A stretch of DNA of 36,522 nt from an uncultured Flavobacteriia bacterium (GCA_937975705.1 CALJTX010000051.1:1-36522), one strand, 5' to 3'. Counted from the stretch's first letter, positions 16,770-26,194 are shown. The notes: generated by a model not told the origin, from the sequence alone. Numbers and translations are program-made.

Positions 16770-18158
16770 ATGCCCACCGCTACATTCAAAATCTTCCTTT
16801 ACCTGCTCATCGGATTTTTTGCGTCACAACTTGTTATTGCACAAAACCTCTCCGTAGGCCACACCACCCTTACCTTCAATGACCCCAGCCGCACAGGAGG
16901 ATTTGGGAGCGGGGGCGGGCCAGGGCGTCAAATCCAAACTGAGATTTATTATCCTGCGATGGCGGCAGGTGAAAATGTAGCAGTCGCCAATGGTACTTGG
17001 CCGCTTATCGTCTTTGGACACGGTTTTGCCATGAATTGGGATGCCTATTCGAATATCTGGAATCAACTTGTGCCGCTAGGTTATATCATGGCTTTTCCGC
17101 GCACGGAAAGCGGTTTGTTTCCGTCGCCAAGTCATGGCGATTTCGGCACTGACATCGCACTTATAGCCCAAAAAATGGCGGAGGCGGGTCAAAATAGCAG
17201 CAGTATGTTTTATAATCAACTCTCCAACTACGCTTGCGCTATGGGGCATTCGATGGGTGGCGGTGCTGCGGTATTGGCAGCAAGTCAGGGTGCTGTTTTT
17301 GATTGTTATGTCGGCCTCGCTCCGGCAGAAACCAACCCGAGTGCCATTGCCGCTGCAGCTGCGCTGCAAATTCCATCACTTATTCTTTCAGGTAGCAATG
17401 ATGGCGTAACGCCACCAGCCCAACACCACCTCCCTATGTACGATGCCATTCCACATGAATGCAAAAGTTTCGCCAACTTGATAGGAGGTGGACACTGCTA
17501 CTTTGCCAACTCCAATTTCAATTGCGACTTCGGCGAAAGCACCTCCTCGACCGGCATCAGCCTGACAAGAGCCGAACAACAAAGCCTGATGTTTCAGCAA
17601 ATCACTCCATGGTTATCCTACTTTCTAAATACCTCATGTTCGGGTTATGAAGCATTTATGTCTAACCCGATTTCAGGCATTACACTTACCACAACCTGCC
17701 CTGCCTTCATTTCAAACGCAGTAGTTATTGCCCAAAATGGCAACCTACTCAGCACTACAACACAAGCAACATCCTATCAATGGTACCTCAATAATCAAGC
17801 GGTTGCTGGTGCTACCAACGACAGCCTAACCATCGATGTCAATTTCAGTGGTGTGTACAATTTATTGGTTACGTATGCCTACGGTTGCGCTTTCAGCAAT
17901 TCTATTGCAGGGCTTGAAGAAAATAGCAGCAGATTTCAGATTTTTCCAAATCCTGCCCAAAAAGTCCTTCAAATTCAAGGTCCTGTTGCAGTCAATTCGC
18001 CTTTCAACTTGTATAATCTAGAAGGACAAGTCGTTTTAGCAGGCAGCATTCATAAGGGCCAGGTTGCAATTGACCTCGACAAAATCAAAAACGGAACTTA
18101 TTTACTGCAAATTATTGCGGAGCCCTCCTCTTTTTTCAAGGTCATTATTGCGCATTAA
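16770..18158 (+). CDS. Secreted alpha/beta hydrolase with T9SS sorting domain
   Basis: The protein (462 aa from ATG 16770) has a signal peptide ending near FASQLVIAQ. An alpha/beta hydrolase domain follows with LIVFGHGFAMNWDAYS (oxyanion region), the nucleophile elbow GHSMGGG, an acid in SGSNDGVTPP and a histidine in GGGHCYF. The set resembles chlorophyllase/PAF-acetylhydrolase-type lipases/esterases. A short Ig/PKD-like linker (SYQWYLNNQAVAGAT) and a type IX sorting domain (FQIFPNPAQKVLQIQG) complete it. Upstream in-frame codons back to 16647 overlap yifB and precede a clear signal peptide, so they are excluded. Substrate unknown. Confidence 0.83.
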   Translation: MPTATFKIFLYLLIGFFASQLVIAQNLSVGHTTLTFNDPSRTGGFGSGGGPGRQIQTEIYYPAMAAGENVAVANGTWPLIVFGHGFAMNWDAYSNIWNQLVPLGYIMAFPRTESGLFPSPSHGDFGTDIALIAQKMAEAGQNSSSMFYNQLSNYACAMGHSMGGGAAVLAASQGAVFDCYVGLAPAETNPSAIAAAAALQIPSLILSGSNDGVTPPAQHHLPMYDAIPHECKSFANLIGGGHCYFANSNFNCDFGESTSSTGISLTRAEQQSLMFQQITPWLSYFLNTSCSGYEAFMSNPISGITLTTTCPAFISNAVVIAQNGNLLSTTTQATSYQWYLNNQAVAGATNDSLTIDVNFSGVYNLLVTYAYGCAFSNSIAGLEENSSRFQIFPNPAQKVLQIQGPVAVNSPFNLYNLEGQVVLAGSIHKGQVAIDLDKIKNGTYLLQIIAEPSSFFKVIIAH

Positions 18159-18213
18159 GTAGTCATGTGAAATCAAAACAATTCATTAACTTCGGGAACT
18201 CTTATCTGAACAA

Positions 18214-20550
18214 ATGCTTAAACGAATACTCCTTCCCCTACTTATTCTTGTTTGCAACAGCCTTGCTGCCCAAGATTACGTTATCCGCGGTTTTTTACAC
18301 GACGCCTCTAATGGCGAGCCCGTTTCTGATGAACGCGTCAAAGTACTCAAGCAAGATAGCACGCCAATAGCAGTAGGTTATTCCAATATTTCCGGATTCT
18401 TTTCCGTACCTAAATTGCCAATGGGTGCTTATATTCTCAAAATTGAGAAAGGAAAATTTGAGCGCAGTTACCTCAACGTAGACATGACCGCCGCCAAAAA
18501 AATATACGATATCGGCTCTTGGAACCTGAACCCAAATACACTCAATATCCAAGACGTAAGGGTGAGCAATGAGGCCAAAGCTAAAAAACAACAAATTGGC
18601 ATGTCTGAAATAAAGATGGACAAAGCTGCTGTTGAGCGCATCCCGATGTATGGTGCCGAAAGCGATATTGTGGGTGCCTTGAGCGTTACGCCCGGTGTGG
18701 TCACTACTGGCGACCAAGGTGGCCAATTGTATGTGCGCGGTGGAACACCCATCCAAAATAAAACATTACTCGATGGCATGACCATCTACAACCCCTTTCA
18801 CTCAATTGGTTTTTATTCGATTTTCGAGACCGAACTCGTGAAGTCTGTAGACATCTACACAGGTGGTTTTGAATCGAAATATGGCGGACGCATTTCTTCG
18901 GTCATGGACATCACCTACCGCGATGGCAACCGCAGCAAGTTCGCTGGTAAAGTTTCAGCCTCTCCATTTATGACCAAAGCGGTTCTCGAAGGTCCGCTTG
19001 GTAAAAAAGGAAAAGATGGTTTGGCGAGTGGTTCTTATATGCTCACAGGCAAGCATTCGCTTTTAGATTACACCAGCAAATCTTTGTATCCAACTGTCAA
19101 CGATGGCAACGGCCTTCCTTTTAACTTCACTGACCTCTACGGAAAAGTGACCTTCAATGGCGAGGGTGGTTCAAAGGTGAGTGTTTTTGGATTCTCTAAT
19201 CAAGATTCCGTTAATTACAACGTTGCCGATCTCAATTGGAATGCAGCAGGAGGCGGGCTCAACTTTACGCTCGTACCGAGCAGTTCACCGATCTTTATTC
19301 GTGGCCACGTCAACGGTAGCAACTATGAAACAACCTTTTTAGAAACAGGTCAAGAACCGCGTTATTCCAAAATTGGCGGCTTTGACCTCGGCTTCGATTT
19401 CACCTTCTTTCAGAAAAATGAAAGCGAACTCAACTACGGATTCAATTTGAGTGGCTTCAATACACAATTCATCACTTACAACGAATTAGAACGTAAAATT
19501 GAAGCAAGCAACTTCACCACCGAAATTGGTTCATACGTCAATTACCGTTTGGTCACGCCTCGTTGGGTATACCAAGGCGGATTGCGCATGCAGTTATACG
19601 CATCTCTGAATACAGTTTCGATTGAGCCACGCATTGGTGCAAAGTTCAATGCCACCGAGAAACTACGTTTCAAGTTCTCTGGCGGAAGATTCTCCCAAAA
19701 CTTTACCTCGGCCTCTTCAGACAAAGATGTTGTCAATTTATTCAATGGCCTCCTTTCTGCCCCTACAAATGTGCAGGACCAATTCATCAATGAATTTCAG
19801 CAAGTTTCCAGCATCAAAAATGGTTTGCAATATGCTTGGCATGCCATCGCTGGCTTTGAATACGACCTCAACAAATTTTGGAATGTCAACATCGAAGCCT
19901 ACTACAAATATTTTGACCAACTCAGCAACATCAATCAAAACAAACTCTACACAGACATCGCACAATTCGAACTCATCGACGACGTCTTCAAAAAAGACTT
20001 CATCATTGAGTCTGGGCAATCTTATGGTGTAGATGCACTTGTTAAATACGCCAAAGACCGCGTATTTATTTGGGCTGTGTACTCACTCGGACACAACACC
20101 CGCTGGGACGGTTTTGGAACCTACTTCCCTGTTTTTGACAGACGCCACAACATCAACCTCGTTGGGTCCTATGCATTTGGTAAAAAGAAAAATACCGAAC
20201 TAAATATCCGTTGGAATTTAGGTTCAGGTCTCCCTTTTACGCCAACTGCGGGCTACTACCAACTTGAAAATTTTGGCGAAGGCCTCACCACCGACTACGT
20301 GACCAACAACCCTAATAGCGTAGCCACCATGCTCGGCACCTTCAACTCACAAAGATTGCCGGCGTACCACCGCTTAGACATCACCGTAAAACACAATGTC
20401 AAATTAAAAAATAAATCTACACTCGAATTGGTACTTGGTATTACGAATGCCTATAACCGCAACAACATTTTTTATGTGAACCGCGTCACCAACGAAATCA
20501 TCTACCAATTCCCTGTATTACCAAGTTTTGGTATCAGTTACAAATTCTAA
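18214..20550 (+). CDS. TonB-dependent outer-membrane receptor
   Basis: The protein (778 aa) has a signal peptide (to about SLAAQ), then a carboxypeptidase-regulatory-like beta domain (about 22-95). A plug domain follows, with the PMYGAESDIVGALSVTPGVV and GGQLYVRGGTPIQNKTLLDG blocks, and then a 22-strand-type barrel rich in alternating aromatics that ends in FGISYKF. Such receptors import ligands energised by TonB-ExbBD. The ligand is unknown; no SusD-like partner is adjacent, so it is not a classical SusCD pair. A weak -7-like TAACTTCG lies at 18187-18194. The next gene starts 3 bp after its stop. Confidence 0.93.
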   Translation: MLKRILLPLLILVCNSLAAQDYVIRGFLHDASNGEPVSDERVKVLKQDSTPIAVGYSNISGFFSVPKLPMGAYILKIEKGKFERSYLNVDMTAAKKIYDIGSWNLNPNTLNIQDVRVSNEAKAKKQQIGMSEIKMDKAAVERIPMYGAESDIVGALSVTPGVVTTGDQGGQLYVRGGTPIQNKTLLDGMTIYNPFHSIGFYSIFETELVKSVDIYTGGFESKYGGRISSVMDITYRDGNRSKFAGKVSASPFMTKAVLEGPLGKKGKDGLASGSYMLTGKHSLLDYTSKSLYPTVNDGNGLPFNFTDLYGKVTFNGEGGSKVSVFGFSNQDSVNYNVADLNWNAAGGGLNFTLVPSSSPIFIRGHVNGSNYETTFLETGQEPRYSKIGGFDLGFDFTFFQKNESELNYGFNLSGFNTQFITYNELERKIEASNFTTEIGSYVNYRLVTPRWVYQGGLRMQLYASLNTVSIEPRIGAKFNATEKLRFKFSGGRFSQNFTSASSDKDVVNLFNGLLSAPTNVQDQFINEFQQVSSIKNGLQYAWHAIAGFEYDLNKFWNVNIEAYYKYFDQLSNINQNKLYTDIAQFELIDDVFKKDFIIESGQSYGVDALVKYAKDRVFIWAVYSLGHNTRWDGFGTYFPVFDRRHNINLVGSYAFGKKKNTELNIRWNLGSGLPFTPTAGYYQLENFGEGLTTDYVTNNPNSVATMLGTFNSQRLPAYHRLDITVKHNVKLKNKSTLELVLGITNAYNRNNIFYVNRVTNEIIYQFPVLPSFGISYKF

Positions 20551-20553
20551 AGC

Positions 20554-21789
20554 ATGGCACACATCAGGGCATTTAAGGGGATACGTCCGGTGCGGAGTAA
20601 AGTACATTTAGTCGCTACACGCCCCTATTATTCCTACAAAAAAAATGTGCTCAAGGCCAAACTCGAAGACAACCCCTTTACTTTTTTGCACATTATCAAT
20701 CCTGAATTTGGGGCTCAAATCAAAACCAAGCCCAATTCAACTGAACGATTTTTACAGGTCAAACAAAGATTCAATGCCTTTCTGGATGCTGGTATTCTGA
20801 CCACCGATCAAGCACCTCAACTCTATATTTACAGACAATCCAGAGAAGGGTTTGTCGTTTCTGGCTTTTTTGCGGGCGTAAGTGTTGATGACTACCTAGA
20901 TGGCAGCATCAAAATTCACGAACAAACCCTCACGGCAAGGGAAGATGTCTTTACCAACTACCTGCATACGGTTGGTTTTAATGCGGAGCCTGTCTTGCTC
21001 ACCTATGAAGGCCAAGCACCAATCCAACAGATGCTAGACACCTATTTAGCCACAAGACCAGAATACGAATTCACCACAACCGATTGCATCACTCATGAAG
21101 TCTGGCTCTTGAGCCCTTCGGATTCCGAATTGGTTTGCGAGGCCTTCCAAAAAGTACCTGCGCTTTATATTGCAGATGGACACCACCGCTCGGCATCGTC
21201 TGCGCGCTATACCCAACAATTGCGTGAAAAAGGAACAACTTATCCGGATGCCGCAAATTACTTTTTAGGCTACTTGGTCGATGAACGCGAGGTACAAATT
21301 GCCGCTTTTCATCGTTTACTTAAATCCACAAATGGCCTCGATTTAAAAGGACTCATCGCCATCTTGGCAAATGAAGGCAAAGTGGAAACTTTAGCAGGCG
21401 CTCAACTGCCCGCTCAAAAGCACGACATCCATATCTATATGGAAAATACTTGGCTTAAATTCAGGCCGAACCTACATTTCATCAATGACCAAGATCCGAT
21501 AGAAACCCTAGACTCCTTTATCCTTTCGGACCTCATACTCAAACCTATTTTTGGCATTATTGACCTCAAAACCACTGATCAAATAGAATTTGTACCTGGA
21601 AATGAGCCGCTACAAAAAATGATCGATGCCATTGATACAAAGAAATTCGAGGTTGCTTTTTTACTGCACCCCGCAAGTATAGCCGATGTCAAAAAAGTAG
21701 CTGACGCCGGACTCAATATGCCGCCTAAATCCACTTGGGTTGAACCCAAATTAAGGAGCGGACTCACCATTTATTCGCTAGAGGCATGA
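20554..21789 (+). CDS. DUF1015 family protein
   Basis: The protein (411 aa) begins with IRAFKGIRPVRSKVHLVATRPYYSY in short blocks and contains the family hallmark IADGHHRSASSARY in its middle, a probable active-site or ligand motif. Other markers are DEREVQIAAFHRLLK and the C-terminal PKSTWVEPKLRSGL. The biochemical function of DUF1015 is not established. In Bacteroidota it often sits near serine/PLP-related genes, and here its stop overlaps the YggS start by 4 bp, hinting at a linked role; that link is inference. Confidence 0.88.
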   Translation: MAHIRAFKGIRPVRSKVHLVATRPYYSYKKNVLKAKLEDNPFTFLHIINPEFGAQIKTKPNSTERFLQVKQRFNAFLDAGILTTDQAPQLYIYRQSREGFVVSGFFAGVSVDDYLDGSIKIHEQTLTAREDVFTNYLHTVGFNAEPVLLTYEGQAPIQQMLDTYLATRPEYEFTTTDCITHEVWLLSPSDSELVCEAFQKVPALYIADGHHRSASSARYTQQLREKGTTYPDAANYFLGYLVDEREVQIAAFHRLLKSTNGLDLKGLIAILANEGKVETLAGAQLPAQKHDIHIYMENTWLKFRPNLHFINDQDPIETLDSFILSDLILKPIFGIIDLKTTDQIEFVPGNEPLQKMIDAIDTKKFEVAFLLHPASIADVKKVADAGLNMPPKSTWVEPKLRSGLTIYSLEA

Positions 21790-22445
21790 TCTCCAAACAA
21801 CTTGAACTCGTCAGTGCTGAAATCCCAGAAAACGTCACGCTGATAGCCGTTTCTAAAACCAAACCCATCGCTGATCTGCAGGCGGCCTACGACGCCGGCC
21901 AACGCCATTTTGGAGAAAATAAAGTGCAGGAAATGGTCGAAAAAGCGCAGCAACTCCCCTCCGATATCCATTGGCACCTCATTGGCCATTTACAGACCAA
22001 CAAAGTCAAATATATGTCGGGCTTTGTGCACCTCATCCATGGTGTGGATAGCCTCAAATTGCTCCAAGAAATTGACAAACAAGCCCGTAAAGCTGGTCGG
22101 GTACAAGATGTGCTGCTCCAATTTTATATTGCCCAAGAAGAAACCAAATTTGGACTTGAACTACAAGAGGCAAAAGCAATTTTGGATGCAGCGGAGTTCA
22201 AGCAACTCAAAAACATTAAAGTTTGCGGCGTCATGGGCATGGCGAGCAATACCTCCGACCAAAAGCAAGTGGCCACCGAATTCCGAACCTTGAAGCAAAT
22301 TTTTGACTCCCTTAGCCACAACTACTTTCAAGATCAGGCCTCTTTCAAGGAGATCTCGATGGGCATGAGCGGAGACTACCAATTGGCCATACAAAATGGC
22401 AGCACCATGGTAAGGGTGGGTAGCAAAATTTTTAGCGGTCGCTAA
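21786..22445 (+). CDS. PLP homeostasis protein (YggS/PLPBP/PROSC family)
   Basis: The protein (219 aa) is a single-domain alanine-racemase-like fold that binds pyridoxal 5'-phosphate but has no known enzymatic activity; family members balance free PLP. The PLP lysine is K24 in TLIAVSKTKP. HFGENKVQEM, WHLIGHLQTNKVKYM, ETKFGLE and SMGMSGDYQLAIQNGSTMVRVG are all family blocks. The length is slightly short but complete. It is coupled by a 4-bp overlap to DUF1015 and converges on an M16 peptidase gene with only 10 bp between stop codons. Confidence 0.94.
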   Translation: MISKQLELVSAEIPENVTLIAVSKTKPIADLQAAYDAGQRHFGENKVQEMVEKAQQLPSDIHWHLIGHLQTNKVKYMSGFVHLIHGVDSLKLLQEIDKQARKAGRVQDVLLQFYIAQEETKFGLELQEAKAILDAAEFKQLKNIKVCGVMGMASNTSDQKQVATEFRTLKQIFDSLSHNYFQDQASFKEISMGMSGDYQLAIQNGSTMVRVGSKIFSGR

Positions 22446-22455
22446 GCTTTTAATA

Positions 22456-23709
22456 CTAAGCTTCTTTATCTAGATTTTCTACATCAAAAATGAGTGAAGA
22501 CAACGCTTCTTTTCTCAGGTATTGCTGTGCAAGCGCTTGAATTTCTTCGGCTGTTATTTTGTCTATAGCCTGGTGCATTTCGGCAATGGTATCGATTTGT
22601 CCAAAAGCCAACATGCTCTTGCCAAGCCCTTGCATGAGCCCCGAATTGACATCCATACCTAAGGCTAAGTGACCTTTGAATTGTCTTTTGGCTTGCGTGA
22701 GTTGGCTCAGCGAGAGCGGTTTTTCTCGCAATTTGTCGAGTTCTTTGTCGATTAAGGTCAGTGTTTTGTTGATATTTTTGGACTCTGAACCAAAATAGAT
22801 TTGCCAATAGCCGGTGTCTGCAAAAGTATGGTAATTGGCTTCAATTGAATAAGCATAGCCATAGCGTTCTCTGACCGATAAATTGAGGCGAGAGTTGAGC
22901 GCCGGACCACCCAAAATATTGATCAGTAAAGACATCGCAATGCGCTCTTCTTGATGGTAACTCGGGGCCAAACCACCTAAGACAGCATGCGCTTGGTAGT
23001 TGGCTTCCTTGACTATTTCGTTGAATGGTGCCGTGCTATTGAAGGGCTGAGGCGCAGGACGCACTGCTGTTTTGGGCATCTCAGCAAGTGCTGTTTCTAA
23101 TAAGGACTTGAGTCTTGGTAAGGTCATGTTGCCGACAAAAGAAACTACTAAGTTGTCGGCAGTGAAATATTGCTGGACGTAGTCTTGAAGATCTTGTTGG
23201 GTAAAACCAGAAACACTTTCTTTGGTGCCTAGGATGTTTTGCCCTAGCGGATGCCCTTTGAAGAGTTTGGCGTCGTAGTCATCAAAAATTTTGTCGCTCG
23301 GAGAATCTAGGTAAGAATTGATTTCGTCAAGAATGACTTCTTTTTCTTTTTCGATTTCTTTTTGCGGAAAAGTAGAATGAATAGAAATGTCTGCTAAAAG
23401 ATCGATGGCGCGTTGGGTGTGCTCTTTGGAAAAAGAGGCATACAAACACATTTCTTCTTTGGCCGTGTAGGCATTGAGTTCGCCACCCACGGAATCTATG
23501 CGCGATAAAATATGTAAGGCTTTGCGTTTGTGTGTTCCTTTGAACAGACAGTGCTCCAGAAAATGGGCCAAACCAATTTGATGCGGGGCCTCATGGCGTG
23601 AGCCGGCAGCAAAGAAAAAGCCCAGATGAGCTACTTGACTAGGTACTTTGAGGTAAACCAAGCGCGTACCGTTAGACAATTCTTCGCAAATAGGTTGATA
23701 AGCCTTCAT
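22456..23709 (-). CDS. M16-family zinc peptidase
   Basis: The protein (417 aa) has the inverted zinc motif HFLEH (residues 49-53) in GLAHFLEHCLFKGT and the downstream acidic EKEVILDE stretch (about 120-127) that supplies the third ligand in this family. The C-terminal half carries the RxxxxY-type block (SVRERYGYAYSIEANY) usual in active M16 subunits. It resembles single-domain processing-peptidase-like M16B enzymes. No signal peptide is seen, so it is probably cytosolic. It begins immediately after the pdxH stop, so translation is likely coupled. Confidence 0.93.
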   Translation of the reverse strand: MKAYQPICEELSNGTRLVYLKVPSQVAHLGFFFAAGSRHEAPHQIGLAHFLEHCLFKGTHKRKALHILSRIDSVGGELNAYTAKEEMCLYASFSKEHTQRAIDLLADISIHSTFPQKEIEKEKEVILDEINSYLDSPSDKIFDDYDAKLFKGHPLGQNILGTKESVSGFTQQDLQDYVQQYFTADNLVVSFVGNMTLPRLKSLLETALAEMPKTAVRPAPQPFNSTAPFNEIVKEANYQAHAVLGGLAPSYHQEERIAMSLLINILGGPALNSRLNLSVRERYGYAYSIEANYHTFADTGYWQIYFGSESKNINKTLTLIDKELDKLREKPLSLSQLTQAKRQFKGHLALGMDVNSGLMQGLGKSMLAFGQIDTIAEMHQAIDKITAEEIQALAQQYLRKEALSSLIFDVENLDKEA

Positions 23710-24354
23710 TTAGGGGTTGAGGAGTTTGGATGTCCATTCATTTTGACTGAGCGCATACACACGTCGTTCGTGCAAGCGGGAAGGTTGGCCTTGCCAAAAC
23801 TCCATGTAATGTGGCTGAAGTGCAAAACCGCCCCAGTGTGGAGGGCGTGGCACTGCATCAGGAAATTGAATATCATATGCTTCAAAACGCGCAATGAGCG
23901 CAGACCGATCCGCTAAGGTCTCGGACTGCTGAGATGCCCAAGCACCAAGTTGGCTCTCGCGTGGGCGAGAAGCAAAATAAGCATCTGAAATAGCAGGGTC
24001 AATTTGCTGCACACTGCCTTCTATGCGCACCTGACGCATGAGTTGGGGCCAAAAGAAAAGCAAAGAGGCCTTGGCATTGTGGGCCAATTCTTGCCCCTTG
24101 TGACTGCTATAGTTGGTGTAGAAGATGAATTGTTGCTCGAGTAGTTCTTTGAGGTAGAGGATGCGCGCAGAAGTTTGTAATTCGGCATTGCACGTGCTCA
24201 GTACAAAAGCATTGGCCTCGCGCTCTTGCGCAGCAACTGCGGCATCGAACCATTGTGAAAAGGCTGCAAAAGGGTCTGCAGGCAGGCAACCTATTGCAGA
24301 TGGTTGATCGAAATCGGCGTGGTTTTCACGGTATGCTTTGAGCCACTCACTCAT
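23710..24354 (-). CDS. pdxH: Pyridoxine/pyridoxamine 5'-phosphate oxidase
   Basis: PdxH (214 aa) oxidises pyridoxine or pyridoxamine phosphate to PLP with FMN. Recognisable are the ANAFVLSTCNAELQTSARIL FMN-binding start, FIFYTNYSSHKGQELAHN, LLFFWPQLMRQVRIEG, YFASRPRESQLGAWAS, and the C-terminal block PPHWGGFALQP ... EFWQGQPSRLHERRVY that forms the PLP/FMN site. It is full length. It lies between DUF4494 (2 bp gap) and the M16 peptidase (0 bp). The PLP carrier gene yggS is two genes away on the other strand. Confidence 0.95.
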   Translation of the reverse strand: MSEWLKAYRENHADFDQPSAIGCLPADPFAAFSQWFDAAVAAQEREANAFVLSTCNAELQTSARILYLKELLEQQFIFYTNYSSHKGQELAHNAKASLLFFWPQLMRQVRIEGSVQQIDPAISDAYFASRPRESQLGAWASQQSETLADRSALIARFEAYDIQFPDAVPRPPHWGGFALQPHYMEFWQGQPSRLHERRVYALSQNEWTSKLLNP

Positions 24355-24356
24355 GT

Positions 24357-24959
24357 TTAGGCTTCTGCGGTTTCGTCGGTTATTTCTGAATCGTCTTCAT
24401 CGTAAAAAACGTCCTCGTCGGTGAGGTCGTCGTCTGAATCGGAACCTGAAGCAGAGAAGACTTGACGGATTGGTGTATGGGTAGTCTCTTCTTCAAATTT
24501 GGGTGCTTTTTGCGCTGGCGATTGGACGTCTTCTTCGCGGTAAGGGAAGATTTCGACAATTGGCGAGGCAGTGATAGACACCACATTGAAGTCGATCATG
24601 AGTGTAGCGAGGCTTTCCTCCATGCGCTCATAGGACTCCTTTACGTTGGCTGCACTCACTAAAAAGTTTTGCGAGATGGTTTTGGCTTTTTCGCCGTCTT
24701 CGTCTATGCGGTCATAGGTGACTTTGCATTTGAACCATTGTTCGGCGTCGTCGTATTGGAAGATGTCGTGGAGATCGGTGCGGGTAATGCCCGTTACTTG
24801 GAATTCTCCACGGATACTAGAGCCGAGCTCTTCATAGATGCGCGCTTCTGCATCGGTGAAGGTCATGGCGGCGAGCAAATAAGGTTCAGAAACCCTTTTG
24901 AAAGTGCCGTTTTCGAGTTGTTTGGTGTATTTGACTTTGACGGTAAACCAGCTGTTCAT
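24357..24959 (-). CDS. DUF4494 family protein
   Basis: The protein (200 aa) begins MNSWFTVKVKYTKQLENG and contains KRVSEPYLLAAMTFTDAEAR, WFKCKVTYDRIDEDG and KTISQNFLVSAANVKES, which match the Bacteroidota-restricted DUF4494 family; its function is unknown. After about residue 140 it becomes an acidic, probably disordered tail (SDSDDDLTDEDVFYDEDD). A good -7 box lies just upstream, so this gene likely has its own promoter and drives pdxH and the peptidase gene. Confidence 0.85.
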   Translation of the reverse strand: MNSWFTVKVKYTKQLENGTFKRVSEPYLLAAMTFTDAEARIYEELGSSIRGEFQVTGITRTDLHDIFQYDDAEQWFKCKVTYDRIDEDGEKAKTISQNFLVSAANVKESYERMEESLATLMIDFNVVSITASPIVEIFPYREEDVQSPAQKAPKFEEETTHTPIRQVFSASGSDSDDDLTDEDVFYDEDDSEITDETAEA

Positions 24960-24978
24960 GCGTAATAAATTTGGACTA

Positions 24979-24986
24979 CAAAGATA
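24979..24986 (-). promoter_or_regulatory. Candidate -7 box for DUF4494-pdxH-M16
   Basis: On the minus strand TATCTTTG fits TAnnTTTG and is followed by TAGT, as at 7139-7150. It lies 19 bp before the DUF4494 ATG, in the 48-bp gap after cdd. Confidence 0.5.
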
Positions 24987-25007
24987 ATACGCTCGTTGGA
25001 ATTTACA

Positions 25008-25478
25008 CTACTTCGAAAAGCCAAATGGCAATAAGTTTTGAACCGTTTCCAAGACGAGGATTTCGCCCGATCTTTGCACCAGTAGCACCTCAATCGGACT
25101 TTGCTGGCGGGCCTCACTCTCCAACATCACCTGACGGCAAGAACCGCAAGGAGAAAGCAAAGCACCATCGGGCATCAAATCGCCTTTGGCTACAATGCAA
25201 ATTTTGACAATTGGGTCTTGGGGAAAGTTGGCACCCGCGTAAAACAAGGCAACCCGCTCTGCACACAAGCCAGATGGATACGCAATGTTTTCTTGGTTAT
25301 TGCCTTCGATAATGCGTCCGCTTTCCAACAAAAGACTTGCGCCGACCTGAAACTTGGAATACGGTGCATACGCTCTTAAAAGCGCTGCATTTGCCGCCCC
25401 TAACAAAGCTTGATCGGAGTCAGATAAGGCTTGTTGGGAAGAAATCAAGCGGTAGGAAAAGGAGAATTGCTGCATCAT
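25008..25478 (-). CDS. cdd: Cytidine deaminase
   Basis: The protein (156 aa) deaminates cytidine/deoxycytidine to uridine/deoxyuridine in pyrimidine salvage. The zinc site is complete: C72 with catalytic E74 in LCAERVALF, and C111/C114 in SPCGSCRQVMLE. The FQVGAS and EGNNQENIAYPSG blocks form the substrate pocket. The three-cysteine ligand set marks the homotetrameric class. Two adjacent ATGs occur at the start; either could be used. Confidence 0.95.
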   Translation of the reverse strand: MMQQFSFSYRLISSQQALSDSDQALLGAANAALLRAYAPYSKFQVGASLLLESGRIIEGNNQENIAYPSGLCAERVALFYAGANFPQDPIVKICIVAKGDLMPDGALLSPCGSCRQVMLESEARQQSPIEVLLVQRSGEILVLETVQNLLPFGFSK

Positions 25479-25581
25479 CGGGCGTTTCTACGCAAAAGCG
25501 CCGTAAATGTTTCACGATTTTATTTGTCAAACAGCAAGGATAGCAGGTCTTTTTTAGGTAAATTCGCGTTTTAAGAAAATT

Positions 25582-26181
25582 ATGGAAGCAGACAAATCCA
25601 AAGCATCATATGGCGTCGGTATGAGTATCGCCGAAAGCTTAGCACAGCAAGACCTCTCCACCCTAGACCTCGATCAGGTATTGGCCGGAATGCGCGCTAT
25701 TTTCAACGGCGAGTCACCACTCATTACACCAGAAGAAGCCAACCAACATATTCAGCGATATCTTGACGCTCAAAAAAACCAAAAATACGAGGTCAATAGA
25801 TTGGCCGGAGAAGCCTTCTTGGCCGAAAACGCGCAGCGGCCGGAGGTCAAGACCACTGCAAGTGGTTTGCAGTATGAAGTACTGCAAGAAGGCGACGGAC
25901 CCAAGCCAGGCCCAACTAGCCAAGTCACGGTTCACTACCACGGCACCCTCATCGATGGCACTGTATTCGATAGCTCTGTGGAGCGTGGAGCACCTGCAAC
26001 TTTTGGTGTCAATCAAGTCATCCGCGGCTGGACCGAAGCATTGCAACTCATGGCTGCAGGTTCAAAATACCGCCTCACCATTCCTCAAGAACTCGCCTAC
26101 GGCGCCAATCCACATCCAGGCGGCGCAATTCAACCATTCGCGGCACTCATTTTTGATGTCGAACTTTTATCAATTGCCTAA
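25582..26181 (+). CDS. FKBP-type peptidyl-prolyl isomerase, cytosolic (FklB-like)
   Basis: The protein (199 aa) has an N-terminal helical dimerisation region (about 1-85, YGVGMSIAESLAQQ then a long charged helix). A C-terminal FKBP domain (about 90-199) follows, with TASGLQYEVLQEGDG, VHYHGTLIDGTVFDSS, INxVIRGWTEAL-type FGVNQVIRGWTEALQ, and YGANPHPGG. There is no signal peptide or lipobox, so it should act in the cytosol like FklB/FKBP22. A weak -7-like element (TAAATTCG, 25559-25566) precedes it. A second FKBP gene follows after 13 bp. Confidence 0.93.
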   Translation: MEADKSKASYGVGMSIAESLAQQDLSTLDLDQVLAGMRAIFNGESPLITPEEANQHIQRYLDAQKNQKYEVNRLAGEAFLAENAQRPEVKTTASGLQYEVLQEGDGPKPGPTSQVTVHYHGTLIDGTVFDSSVERGAPATFGVNQVIRGWTEALQLMAAGSKYRLTIPQELAYGANPHPGGAIQPFAALIFDVELLSIA

Positions 26182-26194
26182 TCCTTACTTCACT

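Noticed and set aside
22443..22463. AAGCTT repeats between the convergent yggS and M16 genes as a terminator
   Set aside because: The two AAGCTT words do not form a GC-rich stem with a T-run. The 10-bp gap is too short for a clear terminator.
25763..26194. Extended N-terminus for the second FKBP gene
   Set aside because: This would read through the first FKBP gene in another frame and bury a clear lipoprotein signal peptide starting at 26195.
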